DNA of 64,000 nt from Gigaspora rosea (GCA_003550325.1 QKWP01000237.1:266994-330993); one strand, 5' to 3'; positions 33,561-46,599 are shown, counted from the first letter of the stretch. Notes: generated from the letters alone by a model not told the origin. A program made the numbers and translations.

Positions 33561-34819
33561 CAAAATATTTCTACAAGCATAAAACAATTTTGGCTAACAA
33601 CATTAATCTCGCGTGGGATTTTTAGAAAAACTGCAAATTGCCCATTGCTTATCGCTATTCACATGTTACTGATATATGATATTTCAGATAAGTGAATATT
33701 TCGTGGGATCTGTTCATACCATCTCTGAATTAAACTCATACTCCGTTTCACTATGCTGTAGATATTTTTTCTAATAAAATTTTTAATATTAGATTTTAGA
33801 ACTTTCACCAGGTTTCAGTTTTGCTAATTTTTGGATATTTCGCCAGGTTTCAGACATTTGCCAAGTTTCGGACATTTTGCTAGTTTCGCCAGTTTTGGAA
33901 TTATCAGATTTGAGGTCTTTGGACTGAAACATATTTTGCCCTATTTCGGAAATTTCGCCTGGGTGAAATATATAATTTCGCCCAAAATACTAGTCCCATC
34001 AGCTGCGTTTAGTGAGACTATGAATTATTTATACATATCTTTTATAAGTACCCAATGGCCATTTACTATTTAAATTCTTTAATAGATCGAAATTAATATA
34101 TTAATGTTTAACAGCACTTAAAAATTCAAGCGATTCACATAACCAAATTTTAAATATTGGATAGCTCAATTTTAAAGTTTTTTATATTGGGGTAATTAAA
34201 AAAATTGAAAATAGCCTAGGAATGCAAGCTTATTTTATTATAAAAACGAAGCATACTAGTCTAGACAAAAACTTATTGAAATTTTTTTATTATAGCATAA
34301 TAAAATTTTAACATACAATTAAAAAGATTTGTATATAGTATTATAGTATTATTTTATCTTGCAAACAGTGGTTGGTGATACCATTTATGAATACATTCAT
34401 GAATAGAGTGTTTTAAAAGCTCATTAGCATTCGAAATTATTGAAATTGTCAAAAGAAGTAATTTATTATTTTCACCACAATGTAAGCACGTTCTATGTGA
34501 TAAATGTAAAAATTGTTTAAATTTTTTAATTTTGCAGAGGTTTTTTTATTTAAATTTATAAAGCATTTTTTTCATATTAACAGTAATTTATACAAATTTA
34601 TGTTATTTCTTTATATGAAGTTTTATAATTTTTACTTATACAAATGAATGTTTAAGATAGATTGATCTAGTTAATCAGTATCCGGTTATCTGATTATAAC
34701 CAGGTGACCCACTTTAATCGAGTAACCAGGTTTTAGATTAGGGTAACCGGCTAAAAAACGGTTGACCCAACAGGTTACAGATAGAGATTTTCAAACCAGT
34801 TTGGAACCCTACTTGTAAC

Positions 34820-37800
34820 CTCGAATTGGCTTTATTAAGACTCGAATTCGATATAAACCTGTTTTGGTTAATCTATTGAAGTTATACATGTAATGCATAT
34901 CGGCCTACCAATAGATCTATAGTAAGTCTTTTAGTTTAGATATTTATCCGATAAATGTTGTTTCTTTTAGTCTTACCAGCATTGGCTGGTTATTTAAAAG
35001 TAATCATATACATCCCGGAAAACTCCTGCACCTGTAGGAAATTCTTAAACCTCACCCTGAACTCTGTGATACCTATTTCGATCCCACTAACCCTCTATAT
35101 AATCTATATATTCTTATATTATATCTCTCTCACCATACACAGTTGGAGCGTAAATTAGCACTATTGTCTATATTGTTTTATCTGCTCTCCCAATTAACCA
35201 TTACAATACAAAAATATTGATCAATAAGTCAATGTTTAGTTAAAAAGCTAACTTAGAAATAACCTCAAAGTTCTATATATGTGAATAAAAAAAATCTCGA
35301 CAATTATATTGCTTCTTCAAACCAGATAAATATACAACTTGCACACAATTATATAGGAGCTTCACACCCTGATTTAATGATTTTAAATTGATAACGGATT
35401 ATTACAAAAGTTAGCTAATGAACTAAAAATTATTTAAACTAAGACAAAAATTGATAGCAGATAAAGCAATAAACAGATGGGTATTCGAATTAGCTAAATG
35501 GATATCTGGATCCAGGCTTTAAAATATATAATTATCAGAAGAAATTATTTTTGATATTCAATAGCATGACTGATTTTTATTGCAAACATTATAATATGCT
35601 TTTCATTGAGAATAAGTAACCAAATATAATCATAAACTTTAAATGTATTTACACATAAATAATATTACACTTTTCAAATTTCTTACTGTAATATATATAT
35701 CTACCATTGAATCATAAAGCAAGTTAAATACAATAGGTCGTATAAAAAGATCTTGGATATATAATTGTTATTGAAAGTCCACCTTTCCCTATGGTTTTAA
35801 TGCTTTCATATATAACCAAAATAATGACATCTAGTAAATCTTTAAATCCTTCAAACCATATAAATCTTTAAACTATCATATATTTATTTGCTACTAGCGA
35901 AGTTAAATTATTTTAACTATTGTATATGTCATTTACAAATGAATATAACCAATAATTAATCATCTGATTTTATTTGCATTCTTGATTATTATTTTTTTAA
36001 AAAAGAAAATAAGATAGTCGCATAATGCAACTGCCTAGAAACCAGAACAAAGATACTAGCATCAAATTTTCTAATCTGATTTTTTATAATAAACTATTAT
36101 AATTCAGTAATTACTAAATTATGCACTTGATTTTAGAATATACCATATGGGTCTGGCCATCCATATCTCTAGGCTATGTGATTTAGCCATTCTATATAAA
36201 CAAAGCCATGAAAAGGTACTCCAATCCAGTATTGGAAATCTGATGTTCTTATGTTCTCATGAGAGCATTACTTTTAATTTGAGAACATTTACAAAATTTA
36301 AGATGTTCTCTATAAAATTTTTTTGAGAACATTAGGTTTGAAAAATATGTTCTCTATGTAAATATATAAAGTAATAAAAAAATATTTTTATTAATATAAA
36401 GGTTTAAAATAATTGCATTCATAAATATTTAATTGTTTGTTAGTTGAATAGAGAATATTTAGTTGTTTAAGGTTTTTATGTAAATACCTATTGGATATAT
36501 TTCATTTAATTAATTATTACATAAAATTCATAAAGCAGGAAACGTTTATATAGACATTTATTGCAATAATATCTTACAAGGCATTAGCAAGATATAATCA
36601 TAAGAATATGCATTCAAATTGGGATACTATTTATATATTGATTGATATGCATGCATGCGTCAATAAGTTGCTATTATACAGAACATTTGAATAGAGTCAA
36701 TTTTCTAAATGCTAGTATACAGTATATTTGGAAAATTGACACCATTCAGACCATTTTTTAGCCAACACAGAATAACATTGCCGACCAAATCTGGACAAAA
36801 TTTTCTTATCGGTCTTTACAGTAATATATTCGCAATAAGTAGCTGCATGGTATTGTCGTGCTAAACCAGGAACAGACAAATGCAAGCTTAATTTACAGTA
36901 AAAATTCTGGGCAACCCTAATACAAAATAGTTATAAATAGGTTTGAATTCAGATAAATACGTAAATTACTAAATACAGCACAACTATATTGATATAAAAT
37001 TAAGGTTGAGTTAGACAATGTTAGACTAATTGTAATTTCTATGTAAAAAACAATCTCATACAAAACTTGCTCGCTATTCTAATAAGGTTAGGATGGAGTT
37101 AGTTCGCGATGGAATTATTAAAGTTCTATTAAAAGTTAACTACAAACCTTACCATACTGGTGATACATAGCATGTGACTCACTAACGCATTTTACTATGT
37201 TATCCATATTTCAGTTAATCTAATATCAAAGATACAAAATGTGCATAGCGAACGAAAGTCAATTTTAAAAAACATAAATAGATGCCAACTAAGGATGGGA
37301 TGTGAATAAGAATAGCTGGTTGTTTATGTATCCTCGATTCTTCACGTTTCAATTTTCATGCATTAATTATTAGTCGATACGAATTTATAATGATCCTGTA
37401 CATTTTTGGATATGGAAAATCAAAAATAGCAAAATGCAATTGAATTTTTTTTTGTTCTCATAAGACATTCTACCAAATTAAATATCAATTATATAATCGT
37501 ACTCAAATATCGAATTTTCATGAGCACATAAATTAAAAGGTTAAATTCATATGCAAGTGATTAAACATTAACAAAATGATTAGTAAAAATGTATATGACA
37601 CATGCGATAGATGAAAATTTTATAATAATACAAGTTTCTTGTCTTAACTCAGTTAGTCTCAAATTTAAGTTTTCACACATATACACATATTACTGTAATT
37701 CATATTCCGGAAGTTTTCTTAAAAGAATAAAACCTTGCTAAAATTAGCAATGACTATAACTCTTTAAGAAAATTCTTTTGGAAAATAACATTTAACCAAT

Positions 37801-38656
37801 CAGAATTCATAATAGATACATTTATATAATTTATACACTATCGTTTTACATTACTAGGGTTAGAAAGGAAAACATAAAAAAATAAAAATAAAATTAGGAG
37901 TAATAAAAGAATTTTTAGCAACTTAATTCACTCATGAAATTTTATACTGTTATTCTTACTTTTTACATGATATAAAATGTACGTTACGTAGCCATGCATG
38001 GGTTAGTGTATGCATATATATGCAAGGCTAGCCAATCATAAGTATATTTGATAAAAGTGCTGAATTTCACATTTAATTGTATTTAGTGTGTTGTCCAATT
38101 AATTATGTATTTTGCGGACATACATTCCTAAAAATGCCTACAAACCAATATTATATATTGCTCTGTTTCTGGTAAATATAACAGTAACTAAAGCTCATTT
38201 ATTTTTAAGGCAGATACTTTTTCTGTAAGCAGTGTATATTTCAGATTTGGGTGACTAAAATAATGATAAAAGCAATCCAATGCTTAACTAGGTGCAATAC
38301 AAATAAATTTGGGAAACCTGAAAGAACTGCAAATAAATAATATATCCACTAAACAATTATATGCAGTGTAAGGGTAAATCATGTTAGCTGTCTTATTATA
38401 AACAGTAATGTTTATACATTTACATTATTTAAATCCATGCTAATTCTAAAAAGGTTAATCTCGACTATTTAGAAAGCGATTGTTATTGATATAAGAATGT
38501 TCGATATTATAATGTTAAGAAATAAGATTATATAAGCTATAATAACATTTATAATAATTATCTTATTACAATTATATAAATCTAACAAAAAAAACCTTCA
38601 AATTATTTAGATATATAACAAATAAATTATATCTTAAATCTTTAATTTATTTTATA
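34820..38656. other. long AT-rich spacer without supported genes
   Basis: No gene found. 36225-36360 has repeats of GTTCTC/GAGAAC in both orientations, again like a subterminal array. 37040-37370 is a dispersed repeat whose relative lies at 58740-59095 (shared CAAACCTTAC.AT...GATACATAGCA...ACTCACTAAC and TCAGTTAATCTAA). 37700-37795 has a short imperfect hairpin. Confidence 0.45.
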
Positions 38657-40700
38657 ATGTCAAATAAAAAAAAAAACAACACTCATATATACCAATTGAA
38701 ATAAATCCATTTACTTTAGCCTCACATACCACAAAGCAGATAGTTAATAGCGATAATAATAATAATAAAATGTTATCTGATTTAGAATTACAAAATGAAA
38801 GTGAATTTGATTTAGATAATGAAATTGAATCTACTTCAAATTATAATATTAAATATCCTAGACTTTCTAAAAAAAATTTAAAATGGAATTCTATTTGGCT
38901 TAAATTTTATTCTTGGCTTAGAGCTGAACCTTTAACTAATCCTTCAAAATTGTATTGTGAATGGTGTGAAAAAGCAAAATTTAACAATATTTTTACTGAA
39001 GGTACAGAATGGTTTAAAGAACAATATTTAATTCGGCATTTAAATTCAAAAGATCACCAAAAGGCACAAGAAATTGAATTACATACCAATTAACTATTCA
39101 TGAAAATGTTAAAAAACCAAAAATTAAGAATTATTCAAAATATGCGTAATATGTATTGGTTTGTAGAAAACAATATAGCAACATTTAATATTCAAGATTT
39201 ATGTAGCTTAGTAGAAATGCAAATTCAAAATAAAGAAGAATATATAATTTCTACTAGTGCATGTACTATTAGATTAGTTTTTTTAAATACAACTGTACTA
39301 GAAGAAAAATGTAAATATGGACCTTATTCAAATATAATGCTGGGTATGATTTTATTGAAGCAATAGCACGAGTAATTGAAGAATCAACTATTAAAGAATT
39401 ATCTAAATCTTTAACTTGGAGTGTAATGATTGATGAAAGTACTACAATTACAAATCATAAAACCTTGCTATAGTTTCTAAATGTCTTGTTAATAATATAC
39501 CATGTTATAGATATCTTGGAATGATACAACTTACTTCTGGAACTGCTAATTCTATAACTAGTGAATTGTTACATTTTTTTACTACCAAAAATATACCTAC
39601 TAAAGCATTATATCATATAGGATCTGATGGAGCAAGTGTAATGGTTAGGTACTATCTATATAAATATTAATTTATATTTTTTAATATTATAATTTTTAAA
39701 TTAATTTCTTATATCATATTTATAGGAAAAATAAATGGTGTAGCTGCTAAATTAAAAGAAATATATCCTTTTTTAACTGAACATCATTGTATTTTACACT
39801 GTTTAGTTCTTGCAGGAAAAGATGCTGCAAAAAAAGTAACATATTTTAGTTATTAGAATCTATTGTTAAAAGACTTTATACTTATTTTAGTACTTCTTAT
39901 TCAAGAATGCAAAATTTAAAGATAATAGAAAAAGATTCTGGTGATCCTGAATTAGTACTTTTACAAATAGTTACAACTCGTTGGCTTTCATTTTCTAATG
40001 TAGTTAAAAATTTACATCAAATTATTAATTCTGTTGTTGAAGCTTTATTAGAAGATAGTTTAACAGATAAGATGGCCAAATTTCTTCATTCAGAAATTGA
40101 TAATAATTTTTATTTAGCTACATATTACTTAGCTGATATTTTGGGATATTTAAGATGGTTAACATTACTTTTTCAAGCAAATTATATATCTTTATTTGAT
40201 ATAAAACTTCAACTTAATGCAACTATTAATGCTATTACTACTGAGTTTATTGGTGAAAAAATATAGAGCCAACTTGGGGAAATTATTTAAAAAATTATTT
40301 AATAGAAAAAAAATATTGATGAGTCAGAAGTGCCATTATTTGTTCAAGATTTTGCTAAAGCAGTTATTGAAAGTTTAAAAGAAAGATTTCCAGATCATGA
40401 TCTTATTGATTCATTTCGTATATTAGATCCAAAAGAGTTACCAACTGACAAAAGTATACTTGGATCCTATGGTCAAGATTCTATTCAAAAAATTAATTGA
40501 ATTTTATGGAGTTTCAAAATTTGTTAAAGATAATATTTAAAATTATTATTTATTATAATATAATATATTATTATTTTTAAATTAAATATTTTAATATTAT
40601 TAAAAGGTATTGAAATTCCTGCTATTATTAATGGTATTGACATAAAAGATCTGTTGCAAACACATGGTTTATCACTCTGTAAAATTGAAATTCCTTAAAT
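38657..40700 (+). pseudogene. hAT-type transposase (ZNF862/KIAA1586-like), broken
   Basis: Start about 38657 or 38770. A TTF/BED-like zinc finger region reads WLKFYSWLRAEPLTNPSKL, YCEWCEKAKFNN, FTEGTEWFKEQYLIRHLNSK and DHQKA. Then, across stops and frame changes, MYWFVENNIATFNIQDLCSL, an RNase-H-fold core with SVMIDESTTITNHK (first acidic residue), YHIGSDGASVM (second), an 81-bp intron-like gap (39643-39723, GTTAGG...TTATAG), GKINGVAAKLKEIYPF with HHCILHCLVLAGKDA, and the conserved TTRWLSFSNVVKNLHQ. A later part has SLKERFPDHDLIDSFRILDP; reading stops near 40700 shortly before the Ty3-type gag starts. The C-terminal hAT dimerisation block is missing. Cut-and-paste transposase by family; at least six breaks make it non-functional. 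Confidence 0.8.
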
Positions 40701-40896
40701 CATACTATTGTCAATGATTGGAGCTAAATCGACCCTTATAATCGAAGGCTCTCCTACTGATCGTAAGATTTGGTGCCAGTTGTGTGGATTTACAATCTAT
40801 CTAAACCTATAATTGAAATTTTGGATGCTAATATTTAATCTTAAAACATATGCATTTAGCAAGGAAGGAATTGAAATTAAAATAATCTGCTTATCA

Positions 40897-41960
40897 TGGA
40901 CCGCTTTTTGGATGTTGATAATAATAATGAGCCTAATGGTCCAGAAGGTTGAGAAAATGACTTCCAGCAAGCTAGTACAACTGATGGCAAATACTATACC
41001 ACAAGCAATTCAAAATAATCAAATTTGAAAAATGAATATAGTAAGTATTCCTACATTTATAAGAGGCAATAAAGACCTGGTAGAGTAGATAGAGACAGTA
41101 AATCGAGCTTTGAAGCCAATAACATATAAGAAGATCAATGTATTGCAGTTATCAGAGTATATTTTACTAGCATGGCTATTACATAGTAGGAAAATAAATG
41201 TAGTACTAGACCTCATATTAATCATTGAGAGGACAATTTTCACTCAGATACCAGCTTCATACACTAGTTTTGTCAAAGTTTCTGTACCCGATGCTCATAA
41301 GTTAGTAGAGTACTGAATTACTTACTCAATGACAGAGAGTTGGTGAAACTATTGAGCAATATCCCGCTGATATGGCATCATTATTTAGACAAGTAACAGT
41401 GGAAAGAAACCAATATCATGAATCCATGAAAGCCCAAATTTTTGTTCAAGGGCTACGCCCTGACTTGGCATTAGCAATAAGATTGTTTATGCCTAGAACA
41501 CTACAGGAAGCAATAAAAAGAGCTCGAGTTAGTGAACTAGCACTTTCAAAAAACATTACGGTACAAATCTATTACCTTTTATAAATCTATTAGTTTCTTA
41601 TTTTCAGCAATCTGCTAATAGAATGAATCAGTCAATTTTAACTAATTTGACCAAAGATCCTCTGAAAAAGTTGATTTTGTTAATAAAAGAGTCGGTAGTT
41701 TTAGTAAAAAATAATAATTATAAAACTAGGGAAATTTATAATGTAAATAGAGGTAATTTTCATAAAAATCATTTTATGGTTACATACTTTACTTGTTGAT
41801 GACTAGACATGTTTCTTGGGAATATCCTGATAGAAACCAAAATTTGAGTCAGCAATTAAATAATAATGAGAGGCAAAGGCCAGAAGAAAGAAATATAAAT
41901 AATGGTAAATAGATATACTCTGCTCAAGCAATGCTTGCTCAATTATTAAACAAGAAAGAG
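40897..41960 (+). pseudogene. Ty3-type retrotransposon gag, decayed
   Basis: Starts MDRFLDVDNNNEPNG at 40897. TGGTGCCAGTTGTGTGG at about 40769 could be a primer-binding site, but no flanking LTR was found. The capsid segment is best seen at 41372-41584: FRQVTVERNQYHESMKAQIF, then GLRPDLALAIRLFMPRTLQE and AIKRARVSELAL, the usual gag block where FxxGLRPxL..A...P.TLEEAI.RA is conserved. Near 41790-41830, RHVSWEYPDRN matches the GH..W.C.....N half of a zinc knuckle whose cysteines have gone. Several stops and frame changes. Confidence 0.7.
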
Positions 41961-42330
41961 TCTTTAAACTAAAAAATGCGCCTCAGAAAAGTAAGAGTGC
42001 GTTTATTTCAAAAAACCCCTTAGATGAATCTATAATAAAGATTCATGCCACTAAACAAAGAAAAGGCAATGATAGTGAAGCAACCAAAATAAAAATGCCA
42101 GAATCAAGTAAAGAAGAGTCTGAAGATCATGTACATTAAAAAAAAAAATTGATTGCAAAAAAAAGGAAAACTAAGTCTGTCGAACCATTAATAACATTGA
42201 ATATTTAACTCTACTTTATAATGACTGATCTACAAAATAAAAAAGCAGATATCACTTATGCTCAATTATTTTAAAAGCCTCTAATATATAAAAAGAGATT
42301 ATAAAAATAACAAAAGCTTGTAGAATAACA

Positions 42331-42642
42331 ATGTCTAAAGTTGCTAACTTCTGTATTAAACAAAATAAAAACTTAAAGACTACTTCAATATATTGCGAAG
42401 TGCAAGTAAAAGGACATCTGATTCTTTTAATAATTGATAGTAGATCCTCTGGGTGCGTTGTTTCTGCAAATTTCTTAAAAGAAGTTGGAGTTTCAATTAA
42501 CTGTCCTTCAACTGTATTAATAATTGGGGTACATGGAGAACAAAAAAGTCCTTTAGGTAAAGTTAATAAATTCCTTATGACAGTTGGAAAAAAACTATTG
42601 ATTTTTATACTATCATATTGGACGCTGGAAACTATGCTGTAA
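42331..42642 (+). pseudogene. Ty3-type aspartic protease domain, active site altered
   Basis: IYCEVQVKGHLILLIIDSRS then SGCVVSANFLKEVGVSIN. The catalytic triad expected as D(S/T)G at this spot reads DSR, with the glycine replaced by arginine by what could be a single base change. IIGVHGEQKSPLGKV follows as in retropepsins of this group. The frame is open for 103 codons and closes before the RT. Confidence 0.7.
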
Positions 42643-42827
42643 AGTCAGAAACAATTAGTTAAAAAAGGTGAGAATAAGATTGGACTGGAAAAAGTATAAG
42701 TTAATGATTAGAAATGGGAAAAAAATAAAAATAGCCACCGAATATTGTAAGCTGGCAAACATTTTTAACTGAATTCAAAAGAAAAACAGATCAAAGTATA
42801 AGAAGAAAAATAGAAGAAGAATCTATA

Positions 42828-43980
42828 TTGGATGAAGAAGCAGGGTCAGAAAGTAAAAAAAAGGAATACAAAGATAAAAGTTTCAATAATGAAACTTATT
42901 TTTATATGAAGCTTCAGAAAGTTAATGATGAACCTAAGATTTGTGAAATATGCTCAAAAGTAGATCATGATAATAATCTATGTATTTTTAAAAAAAATCA
43001 AGAAATAGAAACTGTAAATTATATTAAAGAAAGAAGAGTTTTTAATTTAGACCCTCTAACTAGGGATCAAGAAGTAAAAATAGAAAACCTATTGGAAAAA
43101 TACAAGGATGTTTTTAAGAAGAAAATGTGTCAGTTGGGAAGAACTACAATAATTCAGTATGAAATAATTGTAGAAGGCAGTTTACCTATTAAACAGAGGT
43201 TCTACACTATGTTTAAGCCTAAATATGTGTTTATCAATACTGAAATTTGCGAATGAAAAAGGCCAGAATAGATCAATCATAAAATAGTCTGTGAGCCTTC
43301 CCAATAGTATTGGTCAAAAAGAAAAATAGATCAATAAGATTTTGTATAGATTTTAGGAAGTTAAATAGGGTGACAAAAAAGGATAGTTACCTCTTCCAAG
43401 GATAAATGAATTGTCATGGCTGAAGCTAGAAATAGCTGAAGCTAGAAATTTTAAATATTTTAATATGAAATTTACAAAAAATTTTGAAATGCATTTTGTA
43501 TGATTTTTTTTTATAGTTAGATTAGAATTTTGGTTTAGGGTTTATAATAAAAGAGTATAGTTTGATTTTAGCAGGGCTTATAGTTTTAAATCGAGACCTC
43601 TAATTTCAGCTTCAGCCATTTCCAGCTTCAGCCATGATATGAATTATTAGAAGCCTTGAAGGGTTCTGCATAGTATACCATACTCGATCTAGCAAGCGGG
43701 TTCTGGCTAATAGAAATGCATCTATAAGACCATGAAAAAACAGTCTTTATGTTTAAATTTGGCCTATATGAATTTAATATGATGCACCTTTGGGCTCACA
43801 AATGTGCCAGCCTTATTTCAAAGGTTGATGAACTGAGTCTTGCAAGATGTCTATAGAAATTCTCTTTAGTTTATATTGACAATGTAACTATCTTCTCTCT
43901 AATATTCAAAGATTACATGAACTACATTGTTATCCTATATCCACTTCTTCAAAGATATTAGATAACTAAAGCAATTTTAG
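42828..43980 (+). pseudogene. Ty3-type reverse transcriptase, split by a MITE
   Basis: An open lead at 42828-43256 (142 codons, with CEICSKVDHDNNLC and LEKYKDVFKKKMCQLGRTT) precedes IVEGSLPIKQRFYTMFKPKY, the entry to RT. The palm follows at 43317-43413: KNRSIRFCIDFRKLNRVTKK, then DSYLLPRINE. A 222-bp element (43415-43636) intervenes, after which LLEALKGS, YTILDLASGFW, KTVFMFKFGLYEFNMM and the metal-binding block as VYIDNVTIFS (YxDD changed to YIDN) are read. Stops occur within. A later palm/thumb fragment (KRFTFLEHEINKQGKAR) is at about 45400-45450. Confidence 0.8.
43415..43636 (+). mobile_element. family II element, copy 3, inserted in the RT gene
   Basis: CATGGCTGAAGCTAGAAATA at the left pairs with the complement of TTTCCAGCTTCAGCCATG at the right; the inverted ends are about 34 bp and each contains the GGCTGAAGCT motif twice. 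ATGAATTGT before it and ATGAATTAT two bases after it look like an 8-9-bp target duplication, and both belong to the RT reading frame (RINE-L). The centre has the family core GGTTTAGGGTT...GCAGGGCTTATAG. Confidence 0.8.
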
Positions 43981-44265
43981 ATAGTGAATACTTTGTGTAA
44001 CTTCAAACTTTATTACGGTAGTATATCTAAATCGATATAACATTTTTTCTAAAACTTAACAAAAAAGATTTAAGATAAGGCAATTTGCAATTATGAAAGA
44101 GGCTACAATTAAAAGTATATAAGAATACTAGTAATTGTTTAATTTGTGTAGTAAATAGTTGTATTTATTTATTAAAAGAGTATGAAGACTCGATGTTTAA
44201 CTTGAAATCCACATCAGCTGCTTTTATACATTTTGATTTTTCACAAATATAACAGTCGATATCTA

Positions 44266-44634
44266 CATATGGGCCCTCAAAAGTAGAAACCAAGGAATTT
44301 GGTCGATCACGGGTTTTGAAAAAATCGGCAAAAGCTATTTTGTTACACAAAATCAAAACAATCTAAAATTAGGTTATTCATGATTAACAAATCTGTTTAA
44401 ACAGGATTATTAGATCTGTAGATCTGTATTACTATCAGTAAATCTTGGTAAATCTATTTTTAGATTATAGTATCAAAAGCTTTTAACCGTTGTATCGCAA
44501 AAATTATTAAGTAATCAGACTTTTATTATTAAGTAAAAAAGATTGGGCCTAAAATTTTACACCTAATCAATCAAACAGGTCAATTTTCAAAAAATAGTCA
44601 AATTCCTTGGTTTCTACTTTTGAGGGCCCATATG
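44266..44634. mobile_element. 369-bp element with perfect 35-bp inverted ends
   Basis: CATATGGGCCCTCAAAAGTA... (44266-44300) and its exact complement (44600-44634), extending to GGAATTTG. Non-coding interior. Sits in the gap between RT palm and thumb fragments of the Ty3-type element. Confidence 0.85.
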
Positions 44635-44719
44635 TGCTAAATATGCAACTACTACTATTAATAAAAGATATAGTATAAATAGTATAAATATAATATATGT
44701 CATAAATAATAGATATATA

Positions 44720-45048
44720 TAGGGTTGCATCAGTCCAGTCCAGTCCGGTCCCTAAGAGGACCGTTATCATAGTGTTTACGGTCCCGGTCCGGTCTGGTCC
44801 TTCGGTCTCATAACGGTACTTTAATGATTACGTCTATAAGATTTTATTGGCCAAAAATGACGTAATTATTTACTGTCAGATATAAACAAAGATCATATGA
44901 TCTACATTACACTTGATCAAGAAATTTATTACAGTTATGTTTACAAGGACCGGTCCCAGGACCAGTCCTTTAATGGTTCCACGGTCCTTATCGGTCCCGG
45001 TCCAGAACTGGTCCTGGACAGGTCTTTTTCAGGACCGATGCAACCCTA
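44720..45048. mobile_element. hAT-like MITE, ends TAGGGTTGCATC, GGTCC arrays
   Basis: TAGGGTTGCATCAGTCC (44720-44736) pairs with GGACCGATGCAACCCTA (45032-45048), one mismatch. Flanks GATATATA (44712-44719) and GATATAGA (45049-45056) agree at 7 of 8. Many GGTCCGGTCC/GGACCGGTCC motifs sit inside both ends. Confidence 0.8.
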
Positions 45049-45289
45049 GATATAGAATATTTAGAATATATGCTATAGAAACTACATTTGCCAAATATGA
45101 TAGATTTGTCTGCAGCAATCGCCTAACCAATAAAATTGCTGATCTATAAATAAATTAAGATAATTATTTGATAACTTCTATCTTGGCAACCAGTGGTCAT
45201 ACAGGGACAATCTATAGCTCTTTAGACCCATCTCAGTGAGCTAAATTGAATGGCAGTTGTTTGATTCAATTTGGATTAGTGGATCAAAT

Positions 45290-46500
45290 GTTATGATCAT
45301 GTTTGTGTTTTTTATAGGTCAACAATATGAAAGTTGTCCTACAAAAAATTCAAGCTGCAAATTTAAAATTATACAAAGTAAAAGTTACTTCAAACAAAAA
45401 AGGTTTACCTTTTTGGAGCATGAAATTAACAAACAAGGCAAAGCCAGAACCCTGGAGAACTCTAATACAACTCATATAATTCTAAAAAAGAAAATTTGTA
45501 TAGAAATTCATCAAACGTTGTATTTTTATATAGTAAATTTTCAAATTTTGATCTATTTTATGCATCTATTTGGCTAAAATACTGCAGAAATTATACAAAC
45601 TCAAATCTGAGTTGTATCAGAGTTCTTTAGGGGTTCTGTATAGCCCCTAAAGAATTAAAAGTAAAAGCCGTTAGGAATTTTTTATGACCAAAAAATCTCA
45701 GATCTTTTTGTAGATTCCTTGGTCTCTCCGGATTTTATCAAACATTTATGAATGATTTTGCCAAAGTTGCTGCACTCTTATATAAATTACTAAAACAAAG
45801 AACTGTATAAATGGGACTAGATCAGCATTCGATACTTTAAAAAAAGATTTAATTACCGCTTCTATACTAGCATATCTTGATAACGAAAAGAGTATGTCCT
45901 ATACATAAATACATCACATTTGGTATTAAAAGCAATCTTAACCCAAGTTGACGAGAAAAAAAAATAAGTCATTGAATATGCAAGTAGGGCTACTAGACCT
46001 ACTAAAAAAAAATCATCAATTAGACCATACAAATTTAATTACTTGTTTTTCATAACATGTATCTTTTTAACTGACCTGGCCGGCCGGCTTTTTTTTTTTA
46101 AATTACACATATAAAATTTATGAAATTTTATATAAAACTTTTTTTAAAATCCCACCCGGTTATTAAAACATATAAAAAAATTTTTTTTGAGGTTTCCAAA
46201 TTTTGACCCAGCTGGGTTATAAAAACCAATTGATTAATTTTTTATGGCCTTGTGGAATTAGAATGCACTGCGGTTAGTTGAGCCTTGAAGAAATTTCATT
46301 TATATATACATAAACCTAAATTTATCATTATTACAGATTACTCAGCCCTAGTATATTTACATAATATGGAAAACCCTACTGGTCAAATGGCCAGATTAAT
46401 TATAATACTTAAGGATATAACTTCAAAATTAAACACCATGCCGGTAAGCAATTTCCCCACATAAACACCTTATCTAGTATCAAATATAAAAATTAGTATT
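45290..46500 (+). pseudogene. Ty3-type RT thumb and RNase H, decayed
   Basis: After the two MITEs the pol resumes: IQAANLKL and, in another frame, KRFTFLEHEINKQGKAR (about 45400-45450). Near 45715-45900 the connection reads LGLSGFYQTF-type sequence followed by RSAFDTLKKDLITASILAYL with DNEKSM. RNase H pieces are VIEYASRATRPTKK (about 45970-46010) and, after an unrelated AT-rich interval of about 200 bp (46025-46245), LVELECTAVS, ALKKFHLYIHKPKFIIITDY and SALVYLHNMENPTGQMARLI. Stops throughout. Confidence 0.7.
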
Positions 46501-46599
46501 GCAAAAAAAATAAATAAATAAAAGGAAGAGAAAAGCTTAATATTTTCTAGTTCGAGAAGGAATATTGTATCGAAGAATGAAAAAAGAGACATTAGGACT

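Larger units (their letters stand above)
30943..33992. mobile_element. middle hAT-like element, inserted in the outer one
   Basis: TAGTGTTTCGGGTGAAAT (30943-30960) pairs with the complement of the right end ending at 33992 (TAGTATTTTGGGCGAAAT when inverted), two or three mismatches over 18. Flanks GTTCCATC (30935-30942) and GTCCCATC (33993-34000) agree at 7 of 8 bases. Subterminal arrays of CTGAAA and GGCAAAA/GGCGAAA (30960-31130) face TTTCGCC and TTTCAG (33800-33985). No transposase seen. Confidence 0.8.
30151..34811. mobile_element. outer hAT-like element of a three-level nest
   Basis: TAGGGTTCCAA (30151-30161) and TTGGAACCCTA (34801-34811) are perfect 11-bp inverted ends, flanked on both sides by CTTGTAAC (30143-30150; 34812-34819), a perfect 8-bp target duplication. 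Subterminal CAGGTCA/AACCGG(T) and AACAGGT motifs lie inside both ends. Its own sequence is 30151-30942 and 34001-34811. The 30600-30930 part is weakly open (AQNLSCIFENLVEKYEGIG, then FYFPYFIEFANLRS) but I cannot assign it to a transposase. Confidence 0.85.

Noticed and set aside
34955-35158. Short hydrophobic plus-strand frame
   Set aside because: No homology signal, no splice context; chance open frame in AT-rich DNA.
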